DNA from: Flagellimonas yonaguniensis
GTDB taxonomy: Bacteria; Bacteroidota; Bacteroidia; Flavobacteriales; Flavobacteriaceae
NCBI RefSeq assembly: GCF_029193885.1
Contig: NZ_JARFVB010000015.1
Span: 1 to 64,000 of the forward strand
Direction: 5' to 3'
DNA: 64,000 nt
Within the stretch, counting starts at the first letter, position 1, and each line of letters opens with the position of its first letter. A model generated the notes under the pieces. The model saw nothing but the letters and a program-made list of their open reading frames with translations, was not told the origin of the DNA and made no database searches. Position numbers and translations under genes: made by a program. Positions 18,751-28,866 of this stretch are shown one piece after another.

Positions 18751-19020
18751 TTACCAACTTGCCTTTTTAACTCCAGGAATCAAACCTTTGTTGGCCATTT
18801 CCCTGAACATAACCCTTGATACACCAAAAGTTCTCATGTAACCACGAGGTCTACCTGTAAGTTTACAACGGTTCCTCATACGAACAGGAGAAGCATTCTT
18901 TGGCAACTTCTGCAAAGCCTCATAATCTCCCGCTTCTTTTAGAGCTTTTCTTTTCTCGGCGTATTTCTCTACCATTTTAGCCCTTTTTCTTTCGCGGGCT
19001 TTCATTGATTCCTTGGCCAT
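18751..19020 (-). CDS. rpsN: 30S ribosomal protein S14 (zinc-free form)
   Basis: The 89-residue form has [20 protein letters not shown] and the C-terminal [11 protein letters not shown]. It has a single cysteine and no CxxC pairs, so it is the longer C-minus type, as with L36 here. It lies 1 bp after rplE. Confidence 0.97.
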   Translation of the reverse strand: MAKESMKARERKRAKMVEKYAEKRKALKEAGDYEALQKLPKNASPVRMRNRCKLTGRPRGYMRTFGVSRVMFREMANKGLIPGVKKASW

Positions 19021-19021
19021 A

Positions 19022-19573
19022 CTAGTTCTTTTTAAAGGGTACTCCCAGTTCGGTTAACAATGATTTTGCTTCTTTATCAGTTTCAGCGGAAGTAACGAAT
19101 GTAATATCCATTCCGTTGATTCTGTTGATTCTATCTATATTGATTTCTGGAAAGATGATTTGTTCGGTAACTCCTAAATTGTAGTTACCTCTACCGTCGA
19201 AACCTGTGGCTTTAACCCCTGAGAAATCACGTACCCTTGGAAGGGCACTGGTGATCAATCTATCCAAAAATTCGTACATGCGCTCTCCTCTAAGCGTCAC
19301 TTTTGCTCCAATTGGCATACCCTTTCTCAATTTGAAAGTAGCAACGTCCTTCTTGGATAGTGTAGCGACCGCTTTTTGACCTGTAATGTTGGTCAACTCG
19401 TCCACAGCGTGATCGATTAGTTTTTTATCGGAAACAGCAGCACCTACTCCACGGCTAACCACTATTTTTTGCAACTTGGGAACTTGCATTACGTTTTGGT
19501 AACCAAATTCTTCCGTTAGCGCCTTGATCACGCGCTCTTTATATTCTTGCTTTAATCTTGGAATGTAACTCAT
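19022..19573 (-). CDS. rplE: 50S ribosomal protein L5
   Basis: The 183-residue central-protuberance protein binds 5S rRNA. It runs from [20 protein letters not shown] to the C-terminal [15 protein letters not shown], including [18 protein letters not shown]. The start overlaps closely with rplX upstream (2-bp gap), suggesting translational coupling. Confidence 0.98.
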   Translation of the reverse strand: MSYIPRLKQEYKERVIKALTEEFGYQNVMQVPKLQKIVVSRGVGAAVSDKKLIDHAVDELTNITGQKAVATLSKKDVATFKLRKGMPIGAKVTLRGERMYEFLDRLITSALPRVRDFSGVKATGFDGRGNYNLGVTEQIIFPEINIDRINRINGMDITFVTSAETDKEAKSLLTELGVPFKKN

Positions 19574-19575
19574 GA

Positions 19576-19887
19576 CTAAATTACTTCATTGGATTTTTTG
19601 GAAAACCTTACTTTCTTTCCATCCCTTACTTCGTATCCAACACGAGTTGCCTCGCCAGACTTTGGATCGATCAAGGAAAGATTGGAAATGTGTATCGGGG
19701 CTTCCTTTTTAGTTATGCCTCCTTGAGGGTTGTTCGCACTTGGCTTTTCGTGTTTGGACACCTCGTTGACGCCTTCCACGATAGCTTTGTTCTTTTCACG
19801 GTCTACTTGAAGTACTTTACCTTCGCTGCCTTTGTGGTCTCCCGCAATGACTTTTACCGTATCCCCTGTTTTTATTTTCAACTTCAT
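19576..19887 (-). CDS. rplX: 50S ribosomal protein L24
   Basis: L24 is an early assembly initiator. The start is placed at the ATG at 19887, giving 103 residues that begin [20 protein letters not shown], a KOW motif. An upstream in-frame ATG at 19932 would add 15 residues unlike L24 and overlap rplN, so it was rejected. Confidence 0.97.
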   Translation of the reverse strand: MKLKIKTGDTVKVIAGDHKGSEGKVLQVDREKNKAIVEGVNEVSKHEKPSANNPQGGITKKEAPIHISNLSLIDPKSGEATRVGYEVRDGKKVRFSKKSNEVI

Positions 19888-19903
19888 CTCTCTGATATTT
19901 CTT

Positions 19904-20272
19904 TTATAGCACTTCAGGCGCCAATGAAACAATCTTCATGAATTGTCTGTCCCTCAACTCTCTGGCAACAGGACCAAATACACGAGTTCCTCTCATCTCC
20001 CCGGTTGGGTTCAACAACACACAAGCGTTGTCGTCGAAACGGATGTAAGAACCATCTGGTCTTCTCACTTCTTTCTTTGTCCTTACAACAACTGCTGTAG
20101 ACACAGAACCTTTCTTTACAGTACCGTTTGGAGTAGCTTCTTTTACGGTAACAACGATTTTGTCACCCAAGGAAGCATATCTTCTCTTTGTTCCTCCTAG
20201 TACGCGGATGGTCAAAACTTCTTTTGCACCGGTATTGTCCGCAACTCTTAATCTTGATTCTTGCTGTACCAT
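19904..20272 (-). CDS. rplN: 50S ribosomal protein L14
   Basis: The 122 residues are canonical from [20 protein letters not shown] to [20 protein letters not shown]. The protein sits at the subunit interface near L19. It starts 2 bp after rpsQ. Confidence 0.98.
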   Translation of the reverse strand: MVQQESRLRVADNTGAKEVLTIRVLGGTKRRYASLGDKIVVTVKEATPNGTVKKGSVSTAVVVRTKKEVRRPDGSYIRFDDNACVLLNPTGEMRGTRVFGPVARELRDRQFMKIVSLAPEVL

Positions 20273-20274
20273 AA

Positions 20275-20532
20275 TTATTTAGCTCTTTCTAGGATTTCTA
20301 CCAACCTCCAGCATTTTGTTTTGCTCAATGGTCGTGTTTCCATTATTTTGACGGTATCACCTTCGTTGCAATCGTTCTTCTCGTCGTGGGCAACATATTT
20401 CTTGGTCTTGAGAACGAACTTCCCGTACATGGGGTGCTTCATTCTTTTTACCTCAGAAACCACTATCGATTTCTCCATTTTGTTGCTGGTAACAACGCCT
20501 ATTCTTTCTTTTCTTAAATTTCTGTTTTCCAT
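20275..20532 (-). CDS. rpsQ: 30S ribosomal protein S17
   Basis: This is the 85-residue OB-fold protein of the 5-prime 16S domain, with [39 protein letters not shown] and [19 protein letters not shown]. Length and ends are normal. Confidence 0.98.
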   Translation of the reverse strand: MENRNLRKERIGVVTSNKMEKSIVVSEVKRMKHPMYGKFVLKTKKYVAHDEKNDCNEGDTVKIMETRPLSKTKCWRLVEILERAK

Positions 20533-20545
20533 AAGGCAGAACCGA

Positions 20546-20737
20546 TTATTGTAATTCCCTTTTAGTTAATTCAGTTGCAAGTCTTGCTACCGTCCTTCTA
20601 GTCTTTCTGATCTGTAAAGGATTTTCCAAAGGAGTAACAGCGTGTGCCATCTTAAGATCGGCGTGCTGCTTTTTGAACTCGGCCAAACGCTCCTTTAGCT
20701 CTTCAATTGAAAGTTCTTTTATTTCTGATTGTCTCAT
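20546..20737 (-). CDS. rpmC: 50S ribosomal protein L29
   Basis: The chosen ATG at 20737 gives 63 residues starting [20 protein letters not shown], the normal L29 start. An ATG four codons earlier adds MRRK, which the family lacks. It is a two-helix protein at the peptide exit, the docking site for trigger factor and SRP. Confidence 0.96.
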   Translation of the reverse strand: MRQSEIKELSIEELKERLAEFKKQHADLKMAHAVTPLENPLQIRKTRRTVARLATELTKRELQ

Positions 20738-20756
20738 CTTTCTTCTCAATTAAAAA

Positions 20757-21176
20757 TTAGGCGGAATAATCCCTTGCTACAACAAACTTGGTCTTTACCG
20801 GAAGTTTCTGTGCCGCAAGCCTCAAGGCTTCCTCTGCAATATCCTTTGGTACACCGGCAATCTCGAACATGATTCTACCTGGCTTCACTATGGCTACCCA
20901 ATATTCCGGAGCACCTTTACCTTTACCCATACGAACCTCAAGAGGTTTTTTGGTAATGGGCTTGTCCGGGAATATTTTGATCCACAACTGACCTTGTCTC
21001 TTCATGTATCTTGTCGCAGCGATACGTGCAGCCTCTATCTGACGGGCAGTGATGAAGTGCGAATCCATGGACTTGATACCGAACATTCCATTGGAAAGTT
21101 GGTGCCCTCTCTGAGAGTTCCCCTTCATACGCCCTTTCTGGGCTTTACGAAATTTTGTTCTTTTTGGCTGTAACAT
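20757..21176 (-). CDS. rplP: 50S ribosomal protein L16
   Basis: The 139-residue A-site-proximal protein runs from [20 protein letters not shown] to [15 protein letters not shown], including [20 protein letters not shown] and the [13 protein letters not shown] loop. It is placed between rpsC (20 bp) and rpmC (19 bp). Confidence 0.98.
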   Translation of the reverse strand: MLQPKRTKFRKAQKGRMKGNSQRGHQLSNGMFGIKSMDSHFITARQIEAARIAATRYMKRQGQLWIKIFPDKPITKKPLEVRMGKGKGAPEYWVAIVKPGRIMFEIAGVPKDIAEEALRLAAQKLPVKTKFVVARDYSA

Positions 21177-21196
21177 TTTACCTTACTTTATCTTAA

Positions 21197-21907
21197 TTAC
21201 TTTCTACGACGGGATTTCTTGTTATCCTTGCCGCCTTTTCCTTGACTCTTGCTCAATCCTACCAATGGGGAAAGTTCTCTTTTACCATAAACTTCTCCTT
21301 TCATGATCCACACCTTTACACCCAACCTACCATAGGTAGTGTGAGCTTCGTGCAAGGCATAGTCCACATCCGCACGGAAAGTAGACAATGGAATCCTTCC
21401 TTCTTTGTAAGATTCGGAACGTGCCATTTCTGCACCGTTCAAACGTCCGGAAATCTGAATCTTGATACCTTCGGCATTCATACGCATTGCTGCTGCAATG
21501 GCCATTTTGATGGCTCTTCTGTATGAGATTCTGCTTTCAATCTGTCTTGCAACACTTGCAGCTACCAAATTTGCATCAAGCTCAGGTCTCTTAATTTCAT
21601 GAATGTTGATTTGAACCTCTTTGTTGGTAATCTTCTTAAGCTCTTCCTTAAGTTTATCCACCTCTTGTCCACCTTTACCGATGATGATACCAGGTCTTGA
21701 CGTGGTAATGGTAATAGTGATCAATTTTAGGGTTCTCTCTATAATTACCCTGGATACGCTAGCCTTGGCTAAACGCGCATAAAGGTACTTTCTGATTTTA
21801 TCGTCTTCAGCCAGTTTATCGCCGTAATCATTTCCTCCGTACCAGTTGGATTCCCATCCTCTGATAATTCCTAAGCGATTTCCTATTGGATTGGTCTTCT
21901 GTCCCAT
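21197..21907 (-). CDS. rpsC: 30S ribosomal protein S3
   Basis: S3 is a 236-residue mRNA-entry helicase component. A KH domain is visible with [20 protein letters not shown], and the C-terminal domain with [15 protein letters not shown] and [20 protein letters not shown]. The tail is Lys/Arg-rich ([12 protein letters not shown]), slightly longer than in E. coli. Confidence 0.98.
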   Translation of the reverse strand: MGQKTNPIGNRLGIIRGWESNWYGGNDYGDKLAEDDKIRKYLYARLAKASVSRVIIERTLKLITITITTSRPGIIIGKGGQEVDKLKEELKKITNKEVQINIHEIKRPELDANLVAASVARQIESRISYRRAIKMAIAAAMRMNAEGIKIQISGRLNGAEMARSESYKEGRIPLSTFRADVDYALHEAHTTYGRLGVKVWIMKGEVYGKRELSPLVGLSKSQGKGGKDNKKSRRRK

Positions 21908-21917
21908 ATTCTAATTT

Positions 21918-22325
21918 CTAGCTTTCAACGTTGTTATTGGCCTCCAAGATCATGGTAACATGATTGGAACGCTTTCTGATTCTATGTGCCCTACCTTGTG
22001 GAGCTGGTCTCAATCTCTTCAACATAGTTCCTCCGTCCACACGGATTTCTTTGATATAAAGATCAGCAGCTTCGATATCGGCACCTTCATTTTTAGCTTC
22101 CCAGTTTGCAATTGCGGAAAGCAAAAGCTTTTCCAATTTTCTGGATGCTTCTTTAGGGTTGAACCTAAGGGTTGCCAATGCCATTTCAATTTGCTTACCT
22201 CTTACCAAGTCAGCGACCAAACGCATCTTTCTTGGAGAAGTTGGGCAATTGTTCAGCTTTGCAATAGCAAGTTGCTTTTTCTCTTCTTTTAACCTTTCGG
22301 CCATTTCTCTTTTACGAACTCCCAT
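21918..22325 (-). CDS. rplV: 50S ribosomal protein L22
   Basis: The 135-residue exit-tunnel protein contains KLNNCPTSPRKMRLVADLVR and the beta-hairpin segment ending in RPAPQGRAHRIRKRSNHVTM. The tunnel-hairpin motif, where macrolide-resistance changes occur in other species, appears unaltered. The first ATG is kept because Bacteroidota L22 proteins begin MGVRKR. Confidence 0.97.
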   Translation of the reverse strand: MGVRKREMAERLKEEKKQLAIAKLNNCPTSPRKMRLVADLVRGKQIEMALATLRFNPKEASRKLEKLLLSAIANWEAKNEGADIEAADLYIKEIRVDGGTMLKRLRPAPQGRAHRIRKRSNHVTMILEANNNVES

Positions 22326-22332
22326 AGCTTAC

Positions 22333-22611
22333 TTACTTTTTACCTTTGTTTTTAGCTCCTGCATGACCTCTAAAAGATCTTGTAGGTGAAAATTCCCCTA
22401 ATTTGTGACCTACCATGTTTTCAGTAACAAAAACGGGAACAAATTGCCTTCCGTTGTGCACTGCGATGGTTTGCCCTACAAAGTCCGGAGTTATCATAGA
22501 GGCTCTAGACCACGTTTTGATAACTGATTTCTTACCTGATTCTATATTGGTCTGGACTTTCTTTTCCAGACTAAAATGAACGTATGGTCCTTTTTTTAAC
22601 GAACGTGCCAT
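22333..22611 (-). CDS. rpsS: 30S ribosomal protein S19
   Basis: The 92-residue head protein starts [19 protein letters not shown] and has [40 protein letters not shown] and a lysine-rich end. It is 7 bp from rplV and 11 bp from rplB. Confidence 0.98.
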   Translation of the reverse strand: MARSLKKGPYVHFSLEKKVQTNIESGKKSVIKTWSRASMITPDFVGQTIAVHNGRQFVPVFVTENMVGHKLGEFSPTRSFRGHAGAKNKGKK

Positions 22612-22622
22612 TTACTTTTCTT

Positions 22623-23447
22623 TTATTTCTTTCTACGTTCTATGATATATCTATTGGTGTCCTTGGTCTTGGAACGGGTTCTGAATCCTTTTGCAGGAAT
22701 ACCGTTCTTAGATCTTGGATGACCTCCTGAAGCTCTACCTTCACCACCTCCCATTGGGTGATCGACAGGGTTCATCGCCACAGGTCTAGTCCTTGGTCTT
22801 CTACCCAACCATCTGCTTCTACCAGCTTTACCGGAAACAAGCAATTGGTGGTCAGAGTTGGAAACCGCGCCGATGGTAGCCAAACAAGTGGCCAACACCA
22901 TTCTAGTTTCTCCAGAGGGCAATTTCAAGGTCACGAACTTACCATCTTTCGCCATCAATTGGGCAAAAGTTCCAGCACTACGCGCCATGATAGCTCCTTG
23001 ACCAGGCCTCAATTCTATGCAAGATACAATAGTACCCAATGGCACCTCGCTCAAAGGAAGTGCGTTACCAATTTCTGGAGCGGAACCAGTACCGGACTGA
23101 ATAGTCTGACCAACCTGCATTCCATTTTGGGCAACCACATATCTTTTCTCACCGTCCTTGTACTCTACCAAGGCGATAAATGCAGTTCTATTGGGATCGT
23201 ACTGGATTGAAACCACAGTAGCCTCAACTCCTTGTTTGTCCCTTTTGAAATCGATGATTCGATATCTTCTTTTATGACCACCACCTCTGTGACGCATGGT
23301 CATTTTTCCTTGACTGTTCCTACCACCTGACTTTTTTAACGGAGCAAGCAAGCTTTTCTCCGGCTTATCAGTAGTAATCGCGTCAAATCCATTTACTACT
23401 CTAAAACGCTGCCCAGGGGTTATCGGTTTTAATTTTCTAACTGACAT
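22623..23447 (-). CDS. rplB: 50S ribosomal protein L2
   Basis: L2 is a 274-residue protein needed for subunit association and the peptidyl-transferase centre. [20 protein letters not shown], the central SH3-like region and the C-terminal [20 protein letters not shown] (with the functionally important histidine) are intact. Confidence 0.98.
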   Translation of the reverse strand: MSVRKLKPITPGQRFRVVNGFDAITTDKPEKSLLAPLKKSGGRNSQGKMTMRHRGGGHKRRYRIIDFKRDKQGVEATVVSIQYDPNRTAFIALVEYKDGEKRYVVAQNGMQVGQTIQSGTGSAPEIGNALPLSEVPLGTIVSCIELRPGQGAIMARSAGTFAQLMAKDGKFVTLKLPSGETRMVLATCLATIGAVSNSDHQLLVSGKAGRSRWLGRRPRTRPVAMNPVDHPMGGGEGRASGGHPRSKNGIPAKGFRTRSKTKDTNRYIIERRKK

Positions 23448-23456
23448 TTCTCGTCT

Positions 23457-23747
23457 TTATAGATTACTGTAAAAATCAATAATATCACCTTCAGCTACAT
23501 CAACAATCGCTTTTTTCATTGCATTTGTTTTACCGTGCTGAATACCGGTTTTTGTATAACGACTCTTACGCGTTGGACCATAGTTCATGGTTCTTACCTT
23601 TTCAACAGATACACCATAAGTAGCCTCTACCGCTTCCTTGATTTCCAACTTGTTAGCAGTTGGGTTTACAAAGAATCCATAGCGATTGAAAAGCTCGCTG
23701 TCAGCGGTCATCTTCTCCGTAATTATCGGTTTTATCAACACACTCAT
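23457..23747 (-). CDS. rplW: 50S ribosomal protein L23
   Basis: The 96-residue tunnel-exit protein begins SVLIKPIITEKMTADSELFN and has FFVNPTANKLEIKEAVEATY, then VEKVRTMNYG. It forms the chaperone and SRP docking site with L29. Confidence 0.98.
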   Translation of the reverse strand: MSVLIKPIITEKMTADSELFNRYGFFVNPTANKLEIKEAVEATYGVSVEKVRTMNYGPTRKSRYTKTGIQHGKTNAMKKAIVDVAEGDIIDFYSNL

Positions 23748-23754
23748 GATACTT

Positions 23755-24384
23755 CTATTTCTTTAGGTTCGATTCAATTCCTTCCAAAGCGCTTTCAGTC
23801 AATACCAAACTTGTTGCATTAACAATTTTGTAAGTATTTAATTCTGAGCTAGTTACAACTTCGGAGCGTTCCAAATTACGCGACGACAAATATACGTTAT
23901 TATTTGTATCGCCCAACACAATAAGGGACTTTTTATTTTCTATTCCCAAGGAAGACAAGAAATTAACGAAGTCTTTGGTCTTTGGAGCCTCAAAATTGAT
24001 ATCCTCTACAACCACCAAAGATTGCTCTTTGGACTTCAAGCTCAAGGCAGATTTTCTTGCCAATCGCTTCATGTTCTTGTTCAACTTTTGGGTGTAATCT
24101 TTTGGTCTTGGACCAAAGATTCTACCACCTCCTCTAAAAACAGGGGATTTGATACTACCGGCCCTTGCGGTACCAGTACCTTTTTGCTTCTTGATCTTTC
24201 TGGTACTACCAGCGATCTCAGCTCTTTCTTTGGCCTTGTGGGTACCTTGCCTTTGGTGGGCCAAGTACTGCTTAACATCCAAATAAATAGCGTGCTCGTT
24301 AGGCTCTATCGCGAAAACATCGTCTGAAAGCTCTACTTTCCTACCTGTTTCTTTTCCTTTGATATCTAAAACTGCTACCTTCAT
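23755..24384 (-). CDS. rplD: 50S ribosomal protein L4
   Basis: The start at 24384 ([20 protein letters not shown]) is chosen. A TAATG overlap with the rplC stop (24384-24386) supports translational coupling. An in-frame upstream start would lie inside rplC. The 209-residue protein carries the tunnel loop [19 protein letters not shown] and [12 protein letters not shown]. In E. coli L4 also represses its own operon. Confidence 0.97.
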   Translation of the reverse strand: MKVAVLDIKGKETGRKVELSDDVFAIEPNEHAIYLDVKQYLAHQRQGTHKAKERAEIAGSTRKIKKQKGTGTARAGSIKSPVFRGGGRIFGPRPKDYTQKLNKNMKRLARKSALSLKSKEQSLVVVEDINFEAPKTKDFVNFLSSLGIENKKSLIVLGDTNNNVYLSSRNLERSEVVTSSELNTYKIVNATSLVLTESALEGIESNLKK

Positions 24385-25007
24385 TATTGCCACCTTTGAA
24401 TAGTTACATAAGAATTTTTGTGACCAGGTACACATCCTTTAACAACCAAAAGATTTTTCTCCGGAACCACTTTCAACACTCTCAAGTTTTGTACTGTAAC
24501 TCTATCACCACCCATTCTACCGGCCATACGAAGACCTTTTACAACTTTGGATGGATAAGATGCAGCACCAATGGAACCAGGAGCTCTTAATCTGTTGTGC
24601 TGACCGTGTGTTGCTTGGCCAACTCCACCGAAACCATGGCGTTTTACAACTCCCTGGAATCCTTTACCTTTTGATGTACCTACTACATCAACAAATTCCC
24701 CTTCTTGAAAAAGGTCGACACCTACTGTATCTCCCAATTTGTAATCACCTTCAAATCCTTGGAATTCAACGACCTTCTTTTTAGGAGAAGTGCCTGCTTT
24801 TTTGTAGTGGCCTGTTTCAGCCTTGTTAGCACGCTTTTCTGCCTTGTCATCGAAACCTAGTTGAAGGGCTTTGTACCCGTCCACCTCTTCGGTTCTGACT
24901 TGGGTAACCACACATGGCCCAGCTTCCAATACGGTACATGGAACGTTCTTTCCATTCTCGTCGAAAATGCTGGTCATGCCGATTTTCTTACCTATTAACC
25001 CAGACAT
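24384..25007 (-). CDS. rplC: 50S ribosomal protein L3
   Basis: The 207-residue assembly initiator starts [20 protein letters not shown], has the central finger [17 protein letters not shown] and [20 protein letters not shown], and ends in HKNSYVTI. It follows rpsJ after an unusual 167-bp spacer with two hairpins. Confidence 0.98.
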   Translation of the reverse strand: MSGLIGKKIGMTSIFDENGKNVPCTVLEAGPCVVTQVRTEEVDGYKALQLGFDDKAEKRANKAETGHYKKAGTSPKKKVVEFQGFEGDYKLGDTVGVDLFQEGEFVDVVGTSKGKGFQGVVKRHGFGGVGQATHGQHNRLRAPGSIGAASYPSKVVKGLRMAGRMGGDRVTVQNLRVLKVVPEKNLLVVKGCVPGHKNSYVTIQRWQ

Positions 25008-25068
25008 ATTTAATTAATTAACAATTATTTACTTTTTAAAACTCTAGCCAATTGCTTGGCAAAAAAAT

Positions 25069-25099
25069 TGGGTCAAGAAAACAATTCTGTTCTGACCCA
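25069..25099. promoter_or_regulatory. Hairpin in the rpsJ-rplC spacer
   Basis: TGGGTCA (25069-25075) pairs with TGACCCA (25093-25099). The inner AAGAAAACA and TGTTCT can extend the stem with a bulge. On the minus strand a seven-T run follows it (25061-25067), so it could act as an attenuator before rplC. Alternatively it belongs to an inserted palindromic repeat. Confidence 0.5.
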
Positions 25100-25146
25100 G
25101 ATTCTTTTCTTTCTCCGTTTTTCCCGAACCGTCGTCCAGGACATGT

Positions 25147-25165
25147 AATTCCTGCCTTGGGGCAG
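25147..25165. repeat. Short palindrome in the rpsJ-rplC spacer
   Basis: AATTCCTGCC-TTGG-GGCAG contains CTGCC/GGCAG arms. It shares AATTCCTGCCT with the palindrome at 1839-1861, suggesting a decayed copy of the same dispersed repeat. The match is short and could be chance. Confidence 0.35.
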
Positions 25166-25174
25166 AAACTTTTA

Positions 25175-25480
25175 TCAGACCTTGATCTCAACCTCTACAC
25201 CACTTGGAAGTTCAAGCTTCATAAGGGCGTCGATGGTTTTTGATGAAGAGCTGTAAATATCCAACAATCTCTTGTAAGAGCTCAATTGAAACTGCTCTCT
25301 GGCTTTTTTGTTCACGTGTGGCGAACGCAAAACCGTAAATATTTTTTTGCGTGTTGGCAACGGGATAGGTCCAGTTACCACAGCTCCTGTTGTTTTTACT
25401 GTCTTCACGATCTTCTCAGCAGATTTGTCCACCAAATTGTGATCGTAAGATTTCAATTTTATTCTAATTTTTTGACTCAT
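25175..25480 (-). CDS. rpsJ: 30S ribosomal protein S10
   Basis: The 101-residue head protein is also the NusB partner in antitermination. It is canonical: [51 protein letters not shown], with the C-terminal strand VEVEIKV. It follows fusA after 11 bp. No tuf gene lies between them. Confidence 0.98.
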   Translation of the reverse strand: MSQKIRIKLKSYDHNLVDKSAEKIVKTVKTTGAVVTGPIPLPTRKKIFTVLRSPHVNKKAREQFQLSSYKRLLDIYSSSSKTIDALMKLELPSGVEVEIKV

Positions 25481-25491
25481 CTTGCTGAAAA

Positions 25492-27618
25492 TTAAGCGGT
25501 TACTCCTTTAGCTGCTTTGATAACTTCCTCTGCAATGTTGGAAGGCGTCTCTGCATAGTGTGAAAATTCCATTGTTGATGTTGCTCTACCTGAAGACAAA
25601 GTCCTCAAGGAAGTAACATAACCGAACATCTCTGATAGTGGCACTTCCGCTTTTACAACTTTAGCACCCGCTCTATCTGACATATTGTTCACTTGACCTC
25701 TTCTACGGTTCAAGTCTCCAACAATATCCCCCATGTTTTCTTCTGGGGTAAGAACCTCCAACTTCATAATTGGCTCCATAATAATAGCTCTTGCTTTCTT
25801 AGCAGCCACTTTGTAACCAAGTTTTGCCGCAAGCTCGAAAGAAAGTTGATCAGAATCCACTGGGTGGAAGGAACCATCTTTTAGCGTAATTTTCATGGAA
25901 TCCATTTCGAAACCAGCCAAAGGACCATTTTTCATAGCCTCTTTGAAACCTTTCTCAACAGACGGAACAAATTCCTTTGGAATATTACCACCCTTGATCA
26001 CGTTTACAAACTCAAGTCCAGACTTACCTTCTTCGGCAGGCTCCATAGTAAATACGATATCCGCAAATTTACCACGACCACCAGTTTGCTTCTTATATGT
26101 TTCCCTATGATCGGCCGTTCCGGTAATAGCTTCTTTGTACTCCACCTGAGGTTGACCTTGGGTAACATCCACCTTAAACTCACGCTTAAGACGGTCACAG
26201 ATAATATCCAAGTGAAGCTCCCCCATACCAGAAATAATGGTCTGACCAGATGCCTCATCTGTTTTTACTTGGAAAGTAGGATCCTCTTCAGCCAATTTTG
26301 CCAAAGCCATACCCAATTTATCCACATCCGCTTTTGTTTTAGGCTCAACAGCGATACCGATTACGGGATCGGGGAAGTCCATACTTTCAAGAACGATAGG
26401 TGCGTTCTCGGCAGACATGGTATCACCAGTCTTAATATCTTTAAACCCTACAGCTGCACCAATATCTCCCGCCTCGATGTAATCGATAGCATTTTGTTTA
26501 TTGGAGTGCATCTGATAAATCCTTGAAATACGTTCTTTCTTACCTGAACGGTTGTTCAAAATATATGAACCTGCATCCAAACGACCCGAATACGCTCTAA
26601 AGAATGCCAAACGACCTACAAAAGGATCTGTTGCAATCTTAAAGGCAAGCGCAGCAAAAGGCTCTTTGGGATCTGGTTTTCTAGTGATCGATTCACCAGT
26701 AGCAGGATCAGTACCTACAATATCGTCCTTATCCAAAGGAGATGGCAAGTAACGACAAACAGCATCCAACAAAAATTGAACACCTTTGTTTTTAAAGGAT
26801 GAACCACAGATCATTGGAATGATAGCTCTATCCATAACAGCAGCACGTAACGCGGCATGCACCTCTTCTTCCGTGATGGAATCCTCATCTTCGAAGAATT
26901 TTTCCATCAACTCCTCATCATATTCAGCAACAGCCTCGATTAAAGCAGCTCTATACTCTTTAACCTCGTCTTGCATCTCAGCAGGAATATCCACAACATC
27001 AAATGTAGAACCAAAGTTCTCATCGTGCCAAACAATAGCTCTGTTCTTGGCCAAATCCACAATACCTTTAAAGTCGGCCTCATCACCAATTGGCAAAACA
27101 ATCGGCACAGCATTGGAACCCAACATTTCGCGAACCTGCTTACAAACAGCCAAGAAGTTGGAACCTTGACGGTCCATCTTGTTCACAAAACCAATTCTTG
27201 GAACTTTATAGTTATCGGCCAATCTCCAGTTGGTTTCGGATTGTGGCTCAACACCGTCAACGGCACTGAATAAGAACACCAATCCATCCAACACACGAAG
27301 TGAACGGTTTACCTCAACCGTAAAGTCAACGTGTCCGGGAGTGTCAATAATATTAAAGTGGTAATCTTTTGTGTCAGGCAATGCTTGCGCATTCTCCATT
27401 GGAAACTTCCAAGTACATGTTGTAGCCGCAGAGGTAATGGTAATACCACGCTCTTGCTCTTGCTCCATCCAGTCCATGGTCGCTGCACCATCGTGCACCT
27501 CTCCAATTTTGTGACTCACACCTGTATAGAAAAGAATACGTTCTGTAGTAGTTGTCTTTCCAGCATCAATGTGAGCTGCAATACCTATATTCCTTGTATA
27601 TTTTAAATCTCTTCCCAT
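25492..27618 (-). CDS. fusA: Elongation factor G
   Basis: EF-G is the GTPase that drives translocation on the ribosome. The 708 residues have all five domains. G motifs are [19 protein letters not shown] (G1), the switch region with [23 protein letters not shown] (G3) and [10 protein letters not shown] (G4). Domain IV begins near the [11 protein letters not shown] segment, and the C-terminal EF2 domain has [19 protein letters not shown]. It lies in the str position between rpsG and rpsJ. Confidence 0.98.
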   Translation of the reverse strand: MGRDLKYTRNIGIAAHIDAGKTTTTERILFYTGVSHKIGEVHDGAATMDWMEQEQERGITITSAATTCTWKFPMENAQALPDTKDYHFNIIDTPGHVDFTVEVNRSLRVLDGLVFLFSAVDGVEPQSETNWRLADNYKVPRIGFVNKMDRQGSNFLAVCKQVREMLGSNAVPIVLPIGDEADFKGIVDLAKNRAIVWHDENFGSTFDVVDIPAEMQDEVKEYRAALIEAVAEYDEELMEKFFEDEDSITEEEVHAALRAAVMDRAIIPMICGSSFKNKGVQFLLDAVCRYLPSPLDKDDIVGTDPATGESITRKPDPKEPFAALAFKIATDPFVGRLAFFRAYSGRLDAGSYILNNRSGKKERISRIYQMHSNKQNAIDYIEAGDIGAAVGFKDIKTGDTMSAENAPIVLESMDFPDPVIGIAVEPKTKADVDKLGMALAKLAEEDPTFQVKTDEASGQTIISGMGELHLDIICDRLKREFKVDVTQGQPQVEYKEAITGTADHRETYKKQTGGRGKFADIVFTMEPAEEGKSGLEFVNVIKGGNIPKEFVPSVEKGFKEAMKNGPLAGFEMDSMKITLKDGSFHPVDSDQLSFELAAKLGYKVAAKKARAIIMEPIMKLEVLTPEENMGDIVGDLNRRRGQVNNMSDRAGAKVVKAEVPLSEMFGYVTSLRTLSSGRATSTMEFSHYAETPSNIAEEVIKAAKGVTA

Positions 27619-27626
27619 TGTATTGA

Positions 27627-28103
27627 TTAGAATCTAAAGTGTGAGAATGCTTTATTGGCTTCCGCCATTTTGTGTGTATCTACTCTTTTCTTCACTGCCG
27701 CCCCCTCTTCTTTAGCCGCTGCCAAAATCTCAGCTGCCAATTTTTGGGCCATGGATTTCTCGTTACGCTTTCTTGAAAAGCTGATCAACCACTTCATGGC
27801 AGTGGATATCTTTCTATCTGGACGAATCTGCATGGGAATCTGGAATGTTGCACCACCCACTCTTCTACTACGAACCTCTACGTGCGGCATAACATTGGAA
27901 AGCGCATCTTTCCACAACTCCAATCCTGTTTTTTCTTCGTCAGTGTTCTTTTCGTCTACGATCGCAATTGCATCATAAAAAATCTTGAATGCAACTGATT
28001 TTTTACCATCCCACATCATCATGTTCACGAAACGCGTAACAAGTTGATCATTAAACTTTGGATCCGGTAATAACGGTCTCTTTTTTGCCTGCTTTTTTCT
28101 CAT
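27627..28103 (-). CDS. rpsG: 30S ribosomal protein S7
   Basis: The 158-residue head-assembly protein runs from [20 protein letters not shown] through [20 protein letters not shown] to [21 protein letters not shown]7 controls str-operon translation in E. coli, and only 20 bp separates it from rpsL here, leaving little room for a comparable site. Confidence 0.98.
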   Translation of the reverse strand: MRKKQAKKRPLLPDPKFNDQLVTRFVNMMMWDGKKSVAFKIFYDAIAIVDEKNTDEEKTGLELWKDALSNVMPHVEVRSRRVGGATFQIPMQIRPDRKISTAMKWLISFSRKRNEKSMAQKLAAEILAAAKEEGAAVKKRVDTHKMAEANKAFSHFRF

Positions 28104-28123
28104 CGCTTCTTCTTAAAGTTGTT

Positions 28124-28498
28124 TTACTTTTTTGGACGCTTTGCACCATACTTAGATCGTCGTTGCGTTCTATCCGCAACACCTGCGGTATCCAAAGCAC
28201 CGCGAACGATATGATATCGCACACCAGGCAAATCCTTTACTCTCCCGCCTCTAACCAATACTATCGAGTGCTCTTGGAGGTTGTGACCTTCACCAGGGAT
28301 GTATGCGTTCACTTCTTTACCATTGGTCAACCTTACCCTTGCAACTTTGCGCATTGCAGAGTTTGGTTTCTTAGGCGTAGTAGTGTAAACACGCGTACAA
28401 ACCCCTCTTCTTTGAGGACACGAATCCAAAGCAGCCGATTTACTCTTCTTGGTAATTGTGGCCCTTCCTTTTCGTACTAATTGTGAAATTGTTGGCAT
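28124..28498 (-). CDS. rpsL: 30S ribosomal protein S12
   Basis: This is the first gene of the superoperon. The 124 residues have [40 protein letters not shown] and [13 protein letters not shown]. The lysines at the two classical streptomycin-resistance sites (TTTPKK and RVKDLPG) are present, so the allele is predicted streptomycin sensitive. A 5-prime leader of about 39 nt with a hairpin precedes it. Confidence 0.98.
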   Translation of the reverse strand: MPTISQLVRKGRATITKKSKSAALDSCPQRRGVCTRVYTTTPKKPNSAMRKVARVRLTNGKEVNAYIPGEGHNLQEHSIVLVRGGRVKDLPGVRYHIVRGALDTAGVADRTQRRSKYGAKRPKK

Positions 28499-28524
28499 TA
28501 AATTTCTTTTAAAAAACTAAATAA

Positions 28525-28539
28525 CCCTCATTTTGAGGG
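28525..28539 (-). promoter_or_regulatory. Hairpin at the 5-prime end of the rpsL leader
   Basis: CCCTCA-TTT-TGAGGG lies 3-4 bp downstream of the -7 box, so the mRNA of the ribosomal superoperon would begin with this hairpin. It may protect the 5-prime end or be a binding site. No T-run follows that would make it an efficient terminator. Confidence 0.5.
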
Positions 28540-28542
28540 CTG

Positions 28543-28573
28543 CAAATGTAGTGATAATTCCCAATAATTCAAA
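28543..28573 (-). promoter_or_regulatory. Promoter of the str-S10-spc-alpha superoperon
   Basis: The minus strand has TTTG (28570-28573), a 19-bp spacer and TACATTTG (28543-28550). This is an exact match to the Bacteroidota vegetative consensus TTTG-N19-TAnnTTTG. Transcription should start near 28538-28539, giving a leader of about 40 nt before rpsL. Confidence 0.8.
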
Positions 28574-28707
28574 TCCCAAGCAATTAAATTTAATCTGACC
28601 CTGAAAAAAGCTCAAAACACCTGACCATAAACATGGTTCAAAGCATAGAAATCCCAAACAATTTTCAAGGCTCTTCACATAAAAAATCCTCATGACCTCC
28701 AATACAT

Positions 28708-28733
28708 ATAGTAAGGAACTAAGACCTTACTAT
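28708..28733. repeat. 26-bp inverted repeat between rpsL and rlmB
   Basis: ATAGTAAGG and CCTTACTAT are perfect 9-bp arms separated by 8 bases. It lies midway in the 381-bp divergent spacer (28499-28879), about 135 bp from either promoter. The rest of that spacer is AT-rich without a gene. A dimeric regulator site is possible, and no T-run supports a terminator. Confidence 0.5.
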
Positions 28734-28866
28734 TGATTTGTTGACATTTCCATTAAAATATTTGACATTATAATCACTCTCCATTATAAATCATTTGTCC
28801 AGGCATCATTAAAAGCACACATAAGAGTCAAATCATAATTTTGAATAAATAAACTAAGGTTTTTCA

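Noticed and set aside
25481..25491. Missing tuf gene between fusA and rpsJ as a deletion
   Set aside because: Absence of tuf in this position is common in Bacteroidota, where it lies elsewhere. There is no scar.
28517..28702. Minus-strand open frame of 61 codons upstream of rpsL
   Set aside because: It overlaps the rpsL promoter and leader hairpin, and its product is low complexity with no homologue I know.
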